64,000 bases of DNA, taken from assembly GCF_019320115.1 (NCBI RefSeq), contig NC_089591.1:59819702-59883701 (forward strand), given 5' to 3'. The stretch comes from Miscanthus floridulus. Taxonomy: Eukaryota > Streptophyta > Magnoliopsida > Poales > Poaceae. A model generated the notes under the pieces. The model searched no databases. It was not told where the DNA came from and saw nothing but the letters and a program-made list of their open reading frames with translations. The position numbers were made by a program, and so were the translations under genes. This document shows, piece by piece, positions 44,491-57,142 of the stretch; within the stretch, counting starts at the first letter, position 1, and every line of letters starts with the position of its first letter.

Positions 44491-44925
44491 GGCCCTGTTT
44501 AGTTCCACTTCAAAATGATAAATTTTTCGAGATTTCTCGTCACATCGAATCTTTAGACCCATGCATGAAGCATTAAATATAAATAAAAAAATAAAATTAA
44601 TTACACAGTTTAAACGAAATTCACGAGACGAATCTTTTAAGCCTAATTAGACTATGATCGGACACTAATTGTCAAATAACAACGAAAGTGCTACAGTGGC
44701 ATTTCGTACCTTAGTGGGCTACTGTAGCACTTCCGTTTTTATTTGGCAATTAGTGTTCAAATATGGACTAATTAGGCTCAAAACGTTCGTCTCGTAATTT
44801 TCCACCAAACTGTGCAATTAGTTTTTTTCCGTTTATATTTAATGCTCCATGCACGGGCCGCAAACATTCGATGTGATGGCTACTATAACACTTTTTGGAA
44901 TTTTAGGTTGGAAGTAAACATGGGC
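44491..44925. mobile_element. Tourist-type foldback MITE, 435 bp
   Basis: Left end GGCCCTGTTTAGTT; the right half is an inverted copy of the left (GACTAATTAGGC, CGTCTCGTAA, ATTTAATGCTCCATGCA pair with the left arm). TTA flanks it at 44488-44490 and 44926-44928. No ORF. A family very common in grasses; shorter relatives occur at 55746 and 57591. Confidence 0.85.
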
Positions 44926-46896
44926 TTACTTCCAGGGTACGGTTACGCAGTCAGCAACTTTGTGCCCAATGTACAGTACTTCGTAGACACGTAGCCATGC
45001 TTGCATTGTAGGTAAGGCTATCTCTCGTGACAACATCTAAAATCTAAGACCCATTCGTTCTTTAAATAGTGCTATAGATAAAATATTCAATACCTATTTG
45101 GCATCTTTTCCAACAACCAGATCGAAAAGAGAATCATTTCTGTAAATGGGTTTCCAGGAGAGAGAATACTCATATTTGGGTTGTGTCTCTCAGGTAACCC
45201 AAAATAGGTCTTCTGTATAGATACTCTGTTGAAGATTGATTTTAGGTCTTTTGCTATCTATTTTGGGTCTCGGTCTTGTTATCGGAGACAGTCTTATGGG
45301 CACCGGGCTCGCGTGCATGGCTCCTTTCTTACGACTGACGGCCTGCCTGACAACGGGAGGGCTGAACGCTGAACGAACTGCTAACCGTCCCCACTTCGAT
45401 TACTGATGGGCCCGATCATTACTGATGAGCAAGCAGATGCTACCTCCATCGTGCTCATTCGCTGGACCCCCATTCTCGATCTCTCACCTAACGCTTGACC
45501 TGCAATGGAAAGAGACCTCGCTATTACTGTGTGTGGTTTGCAGTTGAGAGTCCGGGGCTGTTGGCAGCAATCCCATAATAATTCTTTCATTCTTCTCTTC
45601 TCCCCGAGTGCTACGCGGATTTCAGACAGGCAAAACCTATGTGAGCCGTACATACAGATACAGGGGGACGGGGAAGAAAAAAAATATCTTGTCTGTTCAT
45701 GACGGTGCTATGCTTGCCTAGCTCTGCCGTCATGAGTCATGCGTGACGGGCGAGCTGGCTGGCTGGCTGATCGCTGGCTGGCCAGCCAACTCACAAAATT
45801 ACTATTTATGTCCTGTTAGAACAGTATTTTTTTTCACAACAATCAATCGAAATAGTATTTTTCAGTCCTGCCGATCAGGCCTAGCGTGCGCTGACACGCC
45901 GCTTTTGTGTACTCCTATTCTGATTTCTGAACGGGCCTGGAGAGAACTGAACTCTCAAGTTTATCTTGCCTCCACGCATTGATTCAGTGACCCATGCTGG
46001 CGCATTGACATTATTGTCACATCCATCGGTTAGCTCGTTCGATTGGCTGGTTCGTATCGTTACTGGTTAAAGAGAAGTATTGTTGGCTGGTTCATGTGAA
46101 TAGTGTCTATGTGAGGGGCCTGGGTGGGCTGGTTCATGTGAATAGTGTCTATGTGAGGGGCCTGGCCAGCCAGCCCCAGCCAATCATGCCCGGTTACCGT
46201 AGGTTGTGCGAATTTATCGACGTTGTCCTGTTCGCTTCTCTTATAATCTGTCTTTTTGAGCTTATTTTTTAGTTAGAACAATGTTTTTTTTTCACAACAA
46301 ATTAGTTGAAATAGTGTTTTAGTTTATTTTTTCAGCGAAAGCACGTCGGCGTGGGTAAACCAAAAAAAAGTGTGTTGCTTCATTAATGCGATTTTGTAGA
46401 CAACATTGTAGATGGGACTCCCCAGTCCTATATCCTCCGCCGAACAATTCTGATTTTGTTTGCTCCGCCTCCGCGGAGTAGTGTTCTATGCACTGTACTA
46501 GTACTTAGCAGTAGAACGTACTATACGTCTAGTCTCAGAAGATCACGTGGCGCGAGCTAGCTGAGTACACGTACTAGGGTCCAGGCCTCCATCCAGGGAT
46601 CCAAGCAGAGACTAGGTGCCGCGCGCAAGCCGGCAGGAAGAAAAATCCCCGTGCACGGGCGCCCTTGGGAACCGGATCCATGGCCACCGTACCGCGACGC
46701 ATCGCGCCAATCGCCATCGCGCGGTTGCGCATCGCCATTCTGGCATTCTCCATCGAAAGCCCGGGGAAGGGGAAGGGTCGCAAGGGGATCTTCAAGGGAT
46801 AGATAGATAGATAGATGCGCGCAGCCGATGCGGACCGATGGACGTAACGCCCGCGCGCGAGCGGTTGGAGAGCTAGCGAGAGGAGGCAGCAGGGCG
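44926..46896. other. Intergenic region
   Basis: No supported gene. Contains a 42-bp tandem duplication (46085-46165), a degenerate MITE (about 46226-46350, TGTTCGCTTCTC start) and a short GATA repeat (46799-46816). Confidence 0.45.
46085..46165 (+). repeat. 42-bp tandem duplication
   Basis: GGCTGGTTCATGTGAATAGT with the following bases to GGCCTGG appears at 46085 and again at 46127, identical. It lies within a degenerate MITE related to that at 54350. Confidence 0.9.
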
Positions 46897-47220
46897 GATT
46901 TTTTTTTTTTAATTTTAACATTTTTCGAAATTAATTTTAAATCTAATATGGTTGGGTTTTTTTTAAACTAACACTTTTTGCCGCGTCTATTACCCTGGCG
47001 CGGCCAAATGTCTGTGCCGTGCCATGCATGGTGGCGCGGCACAGGACTGACGTGGCGGTAACCGGGTCCGCTGACCGCTGACGGGGCAAGTCCTGCTGCG
47101 TCACCGATCTTGGCGCGGCAGTACCGCGCCACGGAGCATGGCGCGGCTGCGCCAAATAAAACCCCGCTGCCAGTCATGTCTGCCCGAGCAGCAAGCAAGC
47201 CTGGCCGCCGCGCCCGCCGC
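46897..47220 (+). repeat. Left terminal inverted repeat of MULE 2
   Basis: Same plan as MULE 1: AT-rich tip, then GGCGCGGCA-type repeats and CCATGCATGGTGGCGCGGCA. Matches the complement of about 51010-51329. Confidence 0.88.
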
Positions 47221-47860
47221 CATCCCGGAACACGTTGCGGAGTTATTATAAGTATTGTTTAACGTAAAGTCAATAATGAATTTATTTCTATATTTTGTTA
47301 AATTTTTTTCACGGTCGAATAGAAAATTTAATAAGCCAATGATATTTTTGGCTCCATATTGTAGGATCGGCGGTGACGCGACCATGGACCCTAGCTTTCT
47401 CGACCCCTCGCGCAAGACGCCGGCCACCGACGTCGAGATACCCCGGGACTGCCGGTTTTCAAACTAGTTGCTACTTAATCTCGCAAGCAGTGATGACACG
47501 ACGCATTAAAACGAATATGAAGCAAATAACATAAGTTGACAAGCTGCCACATAACATTTTAATTGGTTTGACATAAGTTCGATATAACATAACCAACTAA
47601 GCCTTCAAGTTTCGGACACCAATAATAGTTCGATCTAACAAACTAAGACCCAGGAATGTAAAAATCCCTTGGACGTCTTTGTCTTTCGGATTTGTTGGCA
47701 ACACATTAGGAGTGTAGCCAACGTCAGTGTGGTCGCGTTGCCGGTGCGTATGGCTCGTACCCTGCAAGTATGTGATATGCATGATTACTTAGAATTCTTT
47801 ATGATCGTTAGTTATGTAGCCTACGTATTTAAAGAAACTACATTTGTTAGTACATGTGAG
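47221..47860. other. MULE 2 interior left of the PMD gene
   Basis: Mixed AT-rich sequence. 47511-47660 resembles 37615-37790 of MULE 1, including a frame ending GIFTFLGLSLLDRTI that parallels GILTFLGLSSLRQTY there. No complete gene. Confidence 0.5.
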
Positions 47861-50249
47861 GCTTCTTGGGTACCAAGCGGGGCACCACCTAGCTGAGACA
47901 TGCCGATCTCGTCCTGTGGCCAATCTTCTCACTGGTCGTCGTCGTCATCGTCGTCCTCCTCATCTTCGGTTGCAGGGTCCTTGCCAACACTATGATATGG
48001 TGGTGTACGCATCGTGAAAGTGGCACCTGTCATCTGCTGAGAAGAGCTGGCTAGTGTCCTCAAAGAGGCTAAAGACGTGGCACCCGACCGCACCGGGAGT
48101 GACAGTTCTTTATAAGAAGTGTCTATGCAGCTCAGCTTCTGAGCTAGCTTCCTATAGCTCTTCTTCACCTTCTGCATAAATAGACGTTAAAGTTAGTGTA
48201 TTTTTCAAACGCATATACACTGAACAAACATTTCCGGAACGGACAAGTTTATGTTTACCTCTACAAAAGCCACGATAACGCCTGGCCCCAGCCCTCTAGA
48301 CTCGTGAAGCCGGTACACTGCTTCATTGGACAACCTCGATAATTGTGTCGCCTGGGTACAGAAACGCGGTTGAACAGTTTTAGTATACATACTTAATACC
48401 AAATGGATAACAAATTGTACCATTCAAGTATCTTACCACGTATCTTTGTAGCGGGGCTCTCTGTAGCTATATGTTCTCTCTAGTGGCAACGGCGTACACA
48501 TCTTCGATCATATCTTCCTCCGAGTCCTCATCAATCACTTCCTCAATGTACGGGGGCTTGATATGTGTCCTCGTAGACCAGCGAAGTCAGCGCAGGTACT
48601 CGTTGAAGGTGTGCTGGTCGTGTGGAGGACCTGCATGGACCGGCTGCCGTTCCCTGATCTCCCACAAGTGGATGTGTGCGTTGTGTGTCACGCGCCAATC
48701 CTTGGTCGATGTTAGTTGTACCACACACACCTCTGAATTATAGCTCTGTTATTAATCGATAACTCACTCATGCAATCCTTGATTGGTGAAGTAAAGCGGT
48801 GGTGGGCAGCCTATCATTCTTCCAAACTATCTGCAGACCCTGATAGGCAAGTGAATCTCGATCACGTGGAAGAAAATAAGAGGGACATTGCAGCGATACT
48901 CGTCTGACTCGTCCCTAGTGACATGACTGAGATAGTACTGGAGCTCCGGAGCATCCCAAGGACACCAATGCACCTAAAATTTCGTAATTAAGTTAGGTTG
49001 TGATATAGTATAGATCGAACAAGACACATATATGATAGTAAAGAAAGTGTAACCTGGTGCTGTGTCAGGACGTCGAGACCGTCCGTGTACTCACTGTACT
49101 TGCGTCTCGCATTCCCTCTAATTAACTCTGATTCCGTCTAGATAAACAGAGCTGTAGGGAGTGTATCCGGTACGTTCCATTGCTGTATTGAACACGATAA
49201 TGAATTAGCCGTTAATAAACTCATTATATGTAACCATATCGAAGAATATAATGAACCGAAGTACTTATCGGTAAACCAGTACTAAGTGGCCTTCCAACGG
49301 GCCATCGTTCCCAACACCAAACCTGGAGTAGGTACGAGCAACCCCCAAGGTTTGCATACACTGAGGTGCGACGGCAGGCAACGCATAGCTGCCGATACGT
49401 CCATGCCAGGACTACGCTGCCCTAGTTGTATGCCGCTATATTCTCCCATAGCTAGCATAGTATGTCAAGGAAGATCCAGCTGATGGTGTTGCCCGAGGCG
49501 TTTGGGAAGAGAAAAGCACCAAAAAAGTGCTAGAGCCAAACTCGAGCGAACCTGTCGATCTGAGCCTCCTTAGTCTGTGGGTCTAAGTAATCAAAGCACT
49601 CCGTGATCTAGGACAACGAAACACCGGAAGTTTTTCTAAAATTTACCAAACAAAATGAGACCCGATGGCTGCAGAAAAACAAAACAAGTATTAAATAAGC
49701 TTCAATTTCTCACTTATTTTTCTTGGAAGCCTCGTCATCCGGTGGAAGAAAGCCAGTAAACTGAGCCACCAACTTCCTCCAGTGATCGTTGTCAACTATC
49801 CCTATCACTGGAAGTCCCCCCAACCGAAGGCTAAAAATAGCCTTCACGTCCTGCATGGTCAAGGTCATCTCGCCATAAGGTAGGTGGAACGTGTGGGTCT
49901 CAGGCCTTCACCTGATATAAGAATAGAACGACTATTACTTACCTCAAAATTGTTACAAGAAAATTTACGTACAAAGAATGCACTCGTACCTGTCTACAGG
50001 TGCAGTAAGTAGTGCTGGGTCAAAGGGCGGAAGATTGTGGTTGACAACACGGACAAGCTCGAGGAAGCCTGCACGCCGTATGTACGGCGCGTAACGCTCG
50101 TCCCACTGGTGCGCCCTGGTATACGTGCGGGACCTCAAAGGAGGCAAGACCACATCTGCGTCGTTGTCACTCAAGATACGTGCTCAGTGCTGGTCGTCGT
50201 ACTCTACCTCAAGAATGGGGTACAACGGGTGCTGCGTGGGTGGGGCCAT
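47861..50249 (-). pseudogene. Plant mobile domain (PMD/MAIL-type) gene inside MULE 2
   Basis: Minus strand, ATG 50249-50247 (MAPPTQHPLYP). Successive blocks: HQWDERYAPYIRRAGFLELV and VNHNLPPFDPALL (exon near 49980-50174); ETHTFHLPYGEMTLTMQDVK, LRLGGLPVIGI (49740-49910); GNTISWIFLDIL, YRQLCVACRRT, NLGGCSYLLQVW (49270-49610); HVTRDESDEYRCNVPLIFF (48820-49120); THNAHIHLWEIRERQPVHAG (48590-48710); acidic tail (47929-48177). This order is that of the PMD (aminotransferase-like plant mobile domain) family, which includes MAIN/MAIL1 nuclear proteins. Several TAG/TGA stops (for example after YDDQH and in RVWLxHFF) make this copy broken. Introns are plausible between blocks but exact sites were not fixed. 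Confidence 0.8.
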
Positions 50250-50809
50250 CCTGTTACAAATTGATAAAAAGCGTTAGAGTATTCAAATTAACAAAATTGA
50301 AATTAACATTATGTAGCATTGCAAAATTTGAACTACTTGTTATGCAATACGAACACAATATGAAAGCACATGTATATATTCAAAGTAACATTAACAGACA
50401 TATCACGCACTTGTAACATAAGCAACTTCCCTAGAAATATAAGCATTTGACGAAAATCGACGTATCATGTACTAGTAAATACTGACGTTTGTAAACTAGT
50501 AGGTATACCCAAAATCCCTAACTAAATAACTAATTATAAATTAATTAATAAATACCTAATCAATCTCTAAATCCAAATTTCTAACTATACTAGAACGCAC
50601 AACCTCGAACCTAAAAACTACCTACGTAAATCACAAACAAATTCACTAACCTAACTATCCTAAATCAGTAAGTATCCTAAATTTGACAAATTATCATAAA
50701 TCAATAATAATCATAAAACACTAACTATCCTAAATTACTGACTATCATAAATCACTAATTATCCTCGATCACTAATTATCCTAAAATAATAATAATCAAA
50801 ATAACATGA
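50250..50809. other. MULE 2 interior right of the PMD gene
   Basis: AT-rich. The first ~115 bp align with 37876-37985 of MULE 1. The rest is made of short repeats of CTAACTATCCTAAATCA type (about 50640-50800). No gene. Confidence 0.6.
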
Positions 50810-51009
50810 AATCGAGAGGAAGGTACCTTAGGAGCTGACGGCCTTGACGCGCCGGCGTTCGTGGCCCGGCCGGCGCGGGCATTGCGCAGCGGGACTGGCC
50901 GGGCGCAGCGTGGGCGGGCGGCGCGGGTGCTGCGCGACAGGAGTGGCCGGGCGCGGCGTAGGCGGCCGCGGGAGCTGCGCGGCGACGGGGCAGAGGCGGC
51001 TGGCGGCGG

Positions 51010-51329
51010 CGGGGCAGAGGCAGCGGCGGGCGGGCGGGCAGGGCAGCGGGCGGCCTCGCTGCGGGGTTTTATTTGACGCAGCGGCGCCAAGCTCCGTGAC
51101 GTGGCATTGCCGCGTCAAGATCGGTGGCGCGGCAGGACCTGCCCCGTCAGCGGTCAGCAGACCCGGTTACCGCCACGTCAGCCCTATGCCGCGCCACTGT
51201 GTATGACGCGACACAGGCATTTGACCGCGCCAGGGCAACAGGCGCGGCCAAAAGTGTTAGTTTAAAAAAAAACTGGTCATATTAAATTTAAAATTAGTTT
51301 CAAAAAAATATTAAAATTAAAAAAAAATC
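51010..51329 (-). repeat. Right terminal inverted repeat of MULE 2
   Basis: Complement of the left repeat, GC-rich inside and A-rich at the tip, next to TCAGGGCG. Long frames in it are base-composition artefacts. Confidence 0.88.
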
Positions 51330-51337
51330 TCAGGGCG

Positions 51338-52400
51338 CTCCCCGGAAGCCGGGGCCGGCGGGGCTCGTTACTTCCCCCGCGGCGCGAATTGACGCGCAAC
51401 CACACGGCACGGCGCGCCTCTCTCTCGCTCTCAGCGAACAACAACGCCACCTGCGTGAGCGCGACCACCAGCATGCGGGTGCGGCGGTGTGGAGGCTCTG
51501 GTACGGTCTCCCATTGCCATCCGTCTTTTGCCCGCGCGGCACGGGGTTTTGGGTTTGGTTTTTTGGTTTTCTTTCGTTCTTCCGCACAGTCGCACGCACG
51601 CGCGCGCCTCGGGCTAACGACGTCGTCATTTTTTTTTCCCGCCGGGCGCCTGGTGCTCTGTATGTGCAGCTAGCAGGAGGACCGGGGCACCGGGCAGCGC
51701 GCGGGTCAAACCCTGGGTGTCTCGTCTCCTGTTGTTGGGAGGATGGCAGGTGCGGAGATCTCAGGTAGGAGTGGTGGGTTTCCCAAAAAAAAAAAGACAA
51801 AAGGTACATCTCGGTCTCCTCCGTTCCGTTGGTCTAATCTCATTCATAGGCCGGCGGCCACAGCAACGGTCAACCATGTCCGTCCGTGCGAGAGTTTGAA
51901 GCGAGTTTTGTTTCGGAGGTGGCACTGTGGCAGTGACCAATGAGTCGAGTAGCCAGCCAGCCAGTCAGCGGTCGTAGATCACACCTTCCTTGCCTGCGTC
52001 GCTGCGTGCCAAGACTGCCAGCCCGAATTTTTGGAAGCGGCTATAACTTGGCTAGAAGAGCTGCTACGAGGGGAAGAAATACAGGCCGACGATACGAAGA
52101 GGCCGCACACTACCTGGTGGGTGGACGCCATTTGCTCCATGTCAACTTTGTCACCAATGCGTGATAGTCAGTCAGATCACCGCTGCTGCTGGTGCCAGAT
52201 ATGCATGATTGCACGAGTGTCGATCGCTCCGAGTCTGAGCTTGATAATCGGCAGAATTTGGCACCGTTTTTCTTCCTTATTTCTTTGTGTCCTTTCGCCA
52301 ATCATCAATTCCAAAGTCGAGTACCGGCACCAATGCGATGTATTACTCCATGTTAGTAGTACGAGACCTATGCATTAGCACCAATACTTCCATTCTTGAT
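51338..52400. other. Intergenic region
   Basis: No conserved protein, RNA gene or repeat end recognised. Base composition varies sharply, with GC-rich blocks near 51340-51680 and 51880-52010. Confidence 0.35.
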
Positions 52401-53445
52401 CAACGTCAAACGATAGTGCGTCCGTCCATCCGAACGGCTTTTCTATTTTAAAAAACAAACTGGACGTCCGTTCATCCGTCGTGCCCTTATCCACTGCGCT
52501 CGTCGTCCTCGCCTTCACCTGTGTTTAGTGGCCATCGTCCTCCATCCTCGACAGCTCCGGAGCCCGGTCCGCCGCCGGTCGGGCCGACACGACCACCCAT
52601 CAGCCGGATCAGAAGGTCCACCACCGCCGCCGGCCCTCCTCTGTCCAGGCGGACGCGACCTCACATGTCCCCTATAGCCGTCGTCGTCCTCCTGCCCGCG
52701 CGCTCATCTTTCTTGCCTCCGCCCGCACTTCGTGGCTGTCGTCCTCCATCCTCTGCAGCTCCGGCGGCCGGTCCGCCGCTGGCTTGGCCGACATGACCTC
52801 CCATCGGCCGTCGTCCACCATCCTCGGTCGCCGGCTGGCCGTTCCCCTGCTCTGCGCTGTGTCGTTCGGAAGAAGGGTGAAAAACGCATGTTGCAAGTCT
52901 ATGTTTTAAGTGTTTCAGATGTTTCATAGGTATGCTACATGTGTTTCATGTGGATGTTGTAAAAGTAGACCGGGATGTTGCATATGTTGTAATGATTGTA
53001 CACGCATGTTGTAAGCTTATGTTCTCAATGTTCCATCTGTTTTCCAGACGTATGTTGAAAGTGTGTTTATTTGGATGTTGTATATGTTTCACACATATGT
53101 TGCGAGTGTTTTTATCTGGATGTTGCGTATGTTTTTGCATGGTTTTAAATGTTTTTGCAAGTGTTTCAGATTAATGTTTCAAGTATTTCATTTGCATTTA
53201 TACATATGTTACAAGGGTTGTATCTTAATGTTTTAAAAGTAAATCGGGTGCTACATCTCCCTCCTCGCCTTCTGCTGCCTCGTCTTGGTGCCTCCTCCTT
53301 CTCCCGACGCCGGTTGGGTATCCGCCGCCGCCTCCTCCTCTTCTTGACGCTAGTGACGTTCGGAGCGGCACGGGCCTCGCATGGCCTCATGAAAACGGCA
53401 CGAAAAAAGAACTACAAGCACGGGCGTCCGGACGCCCAAACATCG
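52400..53445. mobile_element. Possible non-autonomous DNA transposon
   Basis: The left edge has CGTCCGTCCATCCG and the right edge GGGCGTCCGGACGCCC, loosely inverted. The interior begins GC-rich and then changes at 52880-53240 to degenerate short repeats of ATGTTGCAAGTGTTTCA type. I recall this combination as a grass MULE-like repeat but cannot name it. No clear target duplication was found. Confidence 0.35.
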
Positions 53446-55742
53446 TCTTGGTTTGAAACGAAACATCACACAAACATAGTAGGAGTCTTAGGTTAAGTTA
53501 AATCCATACCCATATATGCGACCTTTCATGAGCTGCTCATGTCAGGTTTCTTTATACCATGATATGCTCAGGTGAAATATTCGCAGAAACGGAAACATAT
53601 TTTTAAATTACTAGTCGCTCTCCATGTGCACTGTGCACGCCATCGCTGGCTGTCGTCGTCTGCACCATCCGTCCCGCCCAGTGAATGATCCGCTCCGCTG
53701 GAAACGAGCAGCCTGATCGGCTGGGCTTATATGATCGTATATAATTGTGAATTATAAGTTAAAATAATATTTTTTTCTTACATAAATAATTCTCGATCAT
53801 TTACGATGAAACGAATACGCTGGAGAAATGAAGACGGGGCAGGCGGGGCGCGATTGAATGCCCGCACAAGAGCCGAGCCGAGATTTATGGGGATAAAAGG
53901 AGCGAGTCGGAAGGAGGTATGGCGATGAAAGTACAGTGCCAACGTCTACCAGTACCGCCATAAATGCACCTGCTGGCTGTGGACCTCTCATCCGTCTCCT
54001 CCTCTCCTCTCCCTCTCGCCTTCATCATGTGGCGTGCGCCCGTGCGTCTGGAGTCTGGACGGCGTCGCGCCCGTAACCGAAACGTGCTGCCGTCGCGCGG
54101 CCTGCTTGCCCCGGCCCGGCCGCTTGACTTCCCTCCCCTCGCCGGACGCCGCTCGCCTCGCTCCCTTCCCTCCGTCAACGTCGCTTTTAGGAGGAGTCGA
54201 TTTTCGCGGTTACCATGCGCGCGGTGTGCTGCACCTGCACGGGTTTGTGCAATTGACCACGTACGTACATCCGAACACGACACGACTCGTGAACTGGCAT
54301 CGCACGGTGCTGCTGCACGGCAGCATGGTTCCCGTATCCGATTGCTTACAGCATGTTTGGTTGGCTGGTTCGTATTGTTGCTGATTCATGAAGAAGTACT
54401 GCTGGTTGGTTTGCGTGAGAGAAAAATACTGTTCTGACTAAAAATTTACGATCGTTTACGACAAGCCACAGCCAAACGAACAGGCTGTTAATTGTTTTCA
54501 TACTCACTCCTTTTCAAATTTAAGTCCACTTAAGTTTAGACCATCTCTAGTGATGGTCAAAAGTGAATATGGTCATATATATATATGACCCACGCGAATC
54601 AGTAGAGAAGGCAAACCATAGAAGAGGAAGAATAACCAAACCCCTGCGTTCAGAGTAAATGAACTCTTAGAATTATGCTATATCAAATTAGCTTGGGTTT
54701 AACCAACTTTATTGTAAAGAATAATGGCATTAATAACACTGAATGGATAGATTATAAAAATATATTAACATTTTTTTGAGAGGATAAAAATATATTAACT
54801 ATGCACGGAGTAGGACTAGTATCTAATATTACTAATTTGATGTCATAAATATTAGTATTTTTCTATAAAATTGAGTTAAACTTAAAATAATTTGACTTAT
54901 GACAGTTCTAGAAGTTGATTTATTTTTAAATGAAGAAAATATTGAAAAAGAATAAGCCCCACATGTCAGCTAGACCATGCCATTTGGTTTTCGCTCTCGC
55001 TCATCCAAACCCATCCTCCTCTGAGTTTTCTTATATTGGCCGATTCAAGCATGGACCTATGTGTTTGGGTAGGGTTGGTTCAAGCTGTTACATTATTGTT
55101 GTCTTTTTCTGATGATAGGTTGAGTCACCAGTAAGAAGGATATTTGATCAAGTTTAACATCTAAAAGTTTAAAAAGATACCTTGCTAGGACGTATTTGTT
55201 GTGAATTTAATGAAACTAGTTCGATATTATCGATGTTGATGCATTTTCTTTTATAAATTTGATCAATGTTTGAATGAAACTAAAAAATTTCACAGGAGAT
55301 ATACATAAATATCATAGGAAAAAAAAAACAGAAAACAACAGAATTCCCAACAACGCAAAAGGGCCCGTAAACTAAAATTTCAGTAGAGGGAGAGTCCACT
55401 GTACATATAATTGACGAATGTCTAGCACTTTTTTTAATGTATATATAACATGGTTCACGTTGGAGTAATATGTTGTAACTACTATTTTCTTCGCAATTAC
55501 TATTTTCTTCGCAATATAAATGTACATGGTTCTTCTATGTATTTGACAAAAAAAATGTGGGTAATGCCTCCAGCGTATTCAATGACTTGAAAATCCCTCT
55601 ATTTTTCTATAAAACATATATTTTTCCGTGACATGCTATTTGATGTGATAACCATTACTATGTTTGATATATTATTATACTGATATATAGTACTACTCGA
55701 AAAATACGAAATGCAACATTCATGAAAATGAGAAATCAATAA
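53446..55742. other. Intergenic region with degenerate MITEs
   Basis: No supported gene. A MITE of the TGTTCGCT family is at about 54350-54487 (GCATGTTTGGTTGG to CCAAACGAACAGGC). A Stowaway-like sequence is at about 54503-54800 (TACTCACTCC start, ACGGAGTAGG on the inner right). A short ATATATATAT palindrome is at 54574-54591. Confidence 0.4.
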
Positions 55743-55745
55743 TTA

Positions 55746-55985
55746 GGCTGTGTTTAGTTAGGTGAAATTTAAGAATTTGGCTACTGTAGTACTTTCGTTT
55801 TTATTTGACAATTAATATTCAATCATGGACTAATTAGGCTCAAAACGTTCGTCTCGCGATTTCCAATCAAACTGTACAATTAATTTTTTTTCGTCTATAT
55901 TTAATGCTCCATACACATATCGCAAGATTCTATGTGATGGCTACTGTAGCACTTTTTAGGAAAACTTTTCAAAACTAAACAAGGC
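55746..55985. mobile_element. Tourist-type MITE, 240 bp
   Basis: GGCTGTGTTTAGTT at the left and AAACTAAACAAGGC at the right; interior matches the right arm of the MITE at 44491. TTA at 55743-55745; the right copy is TGA, one change. It ends about 350 bp before the ABCG start codon. Confidence 0.75.
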
Positions 55986-56187
55986 TGATAGGAGAACTGT
56001 AGAGGCTGAGGAAGCGCAGATCATGGGATGGGATGGGTCATGGGAGCCCAATGCGAGGACATGCAATTTGGTTGGCAGTTTGTTACCGAGGGCTGGGCTG
56101 CTCACCTCACCTCCATCGCTCGCTGCTCTCTGATTGCTCCATCCATCCATTAACTCCCCCTCTTTATTGTGCATGCATGCTTTTCTC

Positions 56188-56196
56188 CTTTATAAC
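56188..56196 (+). promoter_or_regulatory. TATA-like box of the ABCG gene
   Basis: CTTTATAAC about 140 bp before the ATG, after a pyrimidine-rich CTTTTCTCC. Position fits a 5' UTR near 105 nt. Weak on sequence alone. Confidence 0.4.
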
Positions 56197-56331
56197 TCCT
56201 GCCGCGCTAGCTGCCTCTCCACCGCATCGACCGGCCGGACTCTCCCGACGCGCCCCCAGTGCACGGCCCCGCCACGCTAGCCTTCAGCTCCCAGCAAGCC
56301 CCAGCTCCGCTGCGCGCCTGCAGTTCCGGCC

Positions 56332-57090
56332 ATGAGACGGGCCGGAGGAGACCAGCAGGGCGACGGCACGACGCCTCGGTCCGCGGCGGCCGGGCAGGCC
56401 ATGGTGGAGCTGCAGGCCAACGGGTCGGCGGCTGCCGCGGGGGGCGCCATGGTGGTGGGGCTCAGCCCGCTGAGCGAGACCCTGTGGCGGGACAGCAAGG
56501 CGCTCCCGCCGGGGGCCGGCCCCGCCGCGCTCATCGGCGACGTGTCCGCCAGGCTCACGTGGAAGGACCTCTGCGTCACCGTGGCGCTCGGCCCCGGCAA
56601 GACGCAGACCGTGCTGGACGAGCTCACCGGGTACGCGGAGCCCGGCTCGTTCACCGCGCTCATGGGCCCCTCCGGGTCCGGCAAGTCCACCCTGCTCGAC
56701 GCCCTCGCCGGCCGCCTCGCCGCCAACGCCTTCCTCTCCGGCGATGTGCTCCTCAACGGCCGCAAGGCCAAGCTCTCCTTCGGCGCCGCGGTACGTGACC
56801 TTGCTGCTTCCCCAGTCCTCACTTAAGGTCCTAGCTAGATCATGCAGCACTCTCAACTGGGAAAAATAGAATCACTGTTCTATTTTTTAGCACCAAACAC
56901 TCCGGGCTACTACTTCAGCCAGATCATCCATATATAGGAGTAGGAGCTAGCAGTTCCGTTAAGGGTTTCTTAGGTAGGATCTGTTCAAGTTCGAAAATAT
57001 CATCCATATATAAATCATATTTGAAGGTATATATCCGGATCTGGTAATCTACTTGGTGTCAGTAAAAAAATCGTTGCTAATTAAAGTGTG

Positions 57091-57142
<52 letters not shown>

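Larger units (their letters stand above)
46897..51329. mobile_element. Mutator-like element 2 (PMD gene, no transposase)
   Basis: Ends start GATTTTTTTT and are ~320-bp inverted repeats closely related to those of MULE 1. Flanked by GCAGGGCG (46889-46896) and TCAGGGCG (51330-51337), seven of eight bases equal. 4433 bp. Carries a minus-strand plant mobile domain gene. No transposase domain was seen, so it would depend on a relative such as MULE 1. Confidence 0.85.

Noticed and set aside
50776..51206. Long ORFs at the right end of MULE 2
   Set aside because: Same cause: GC-rich terminal repeat with Ala/Arg/Pro-only products.
51330..51900. Candidate gene near 51.4-51.9 kb
   Set aside because: Frames are short, overlapping and compositional, with no splice-joined domain or promoter.
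56259..56856. ORFs overlapping ABCG exon 1 in other frames and on the minus strand
   Set aside because: Shadows of the GC-rich exon; the ABCG frame has the conserved motifs and continues through ten exons.
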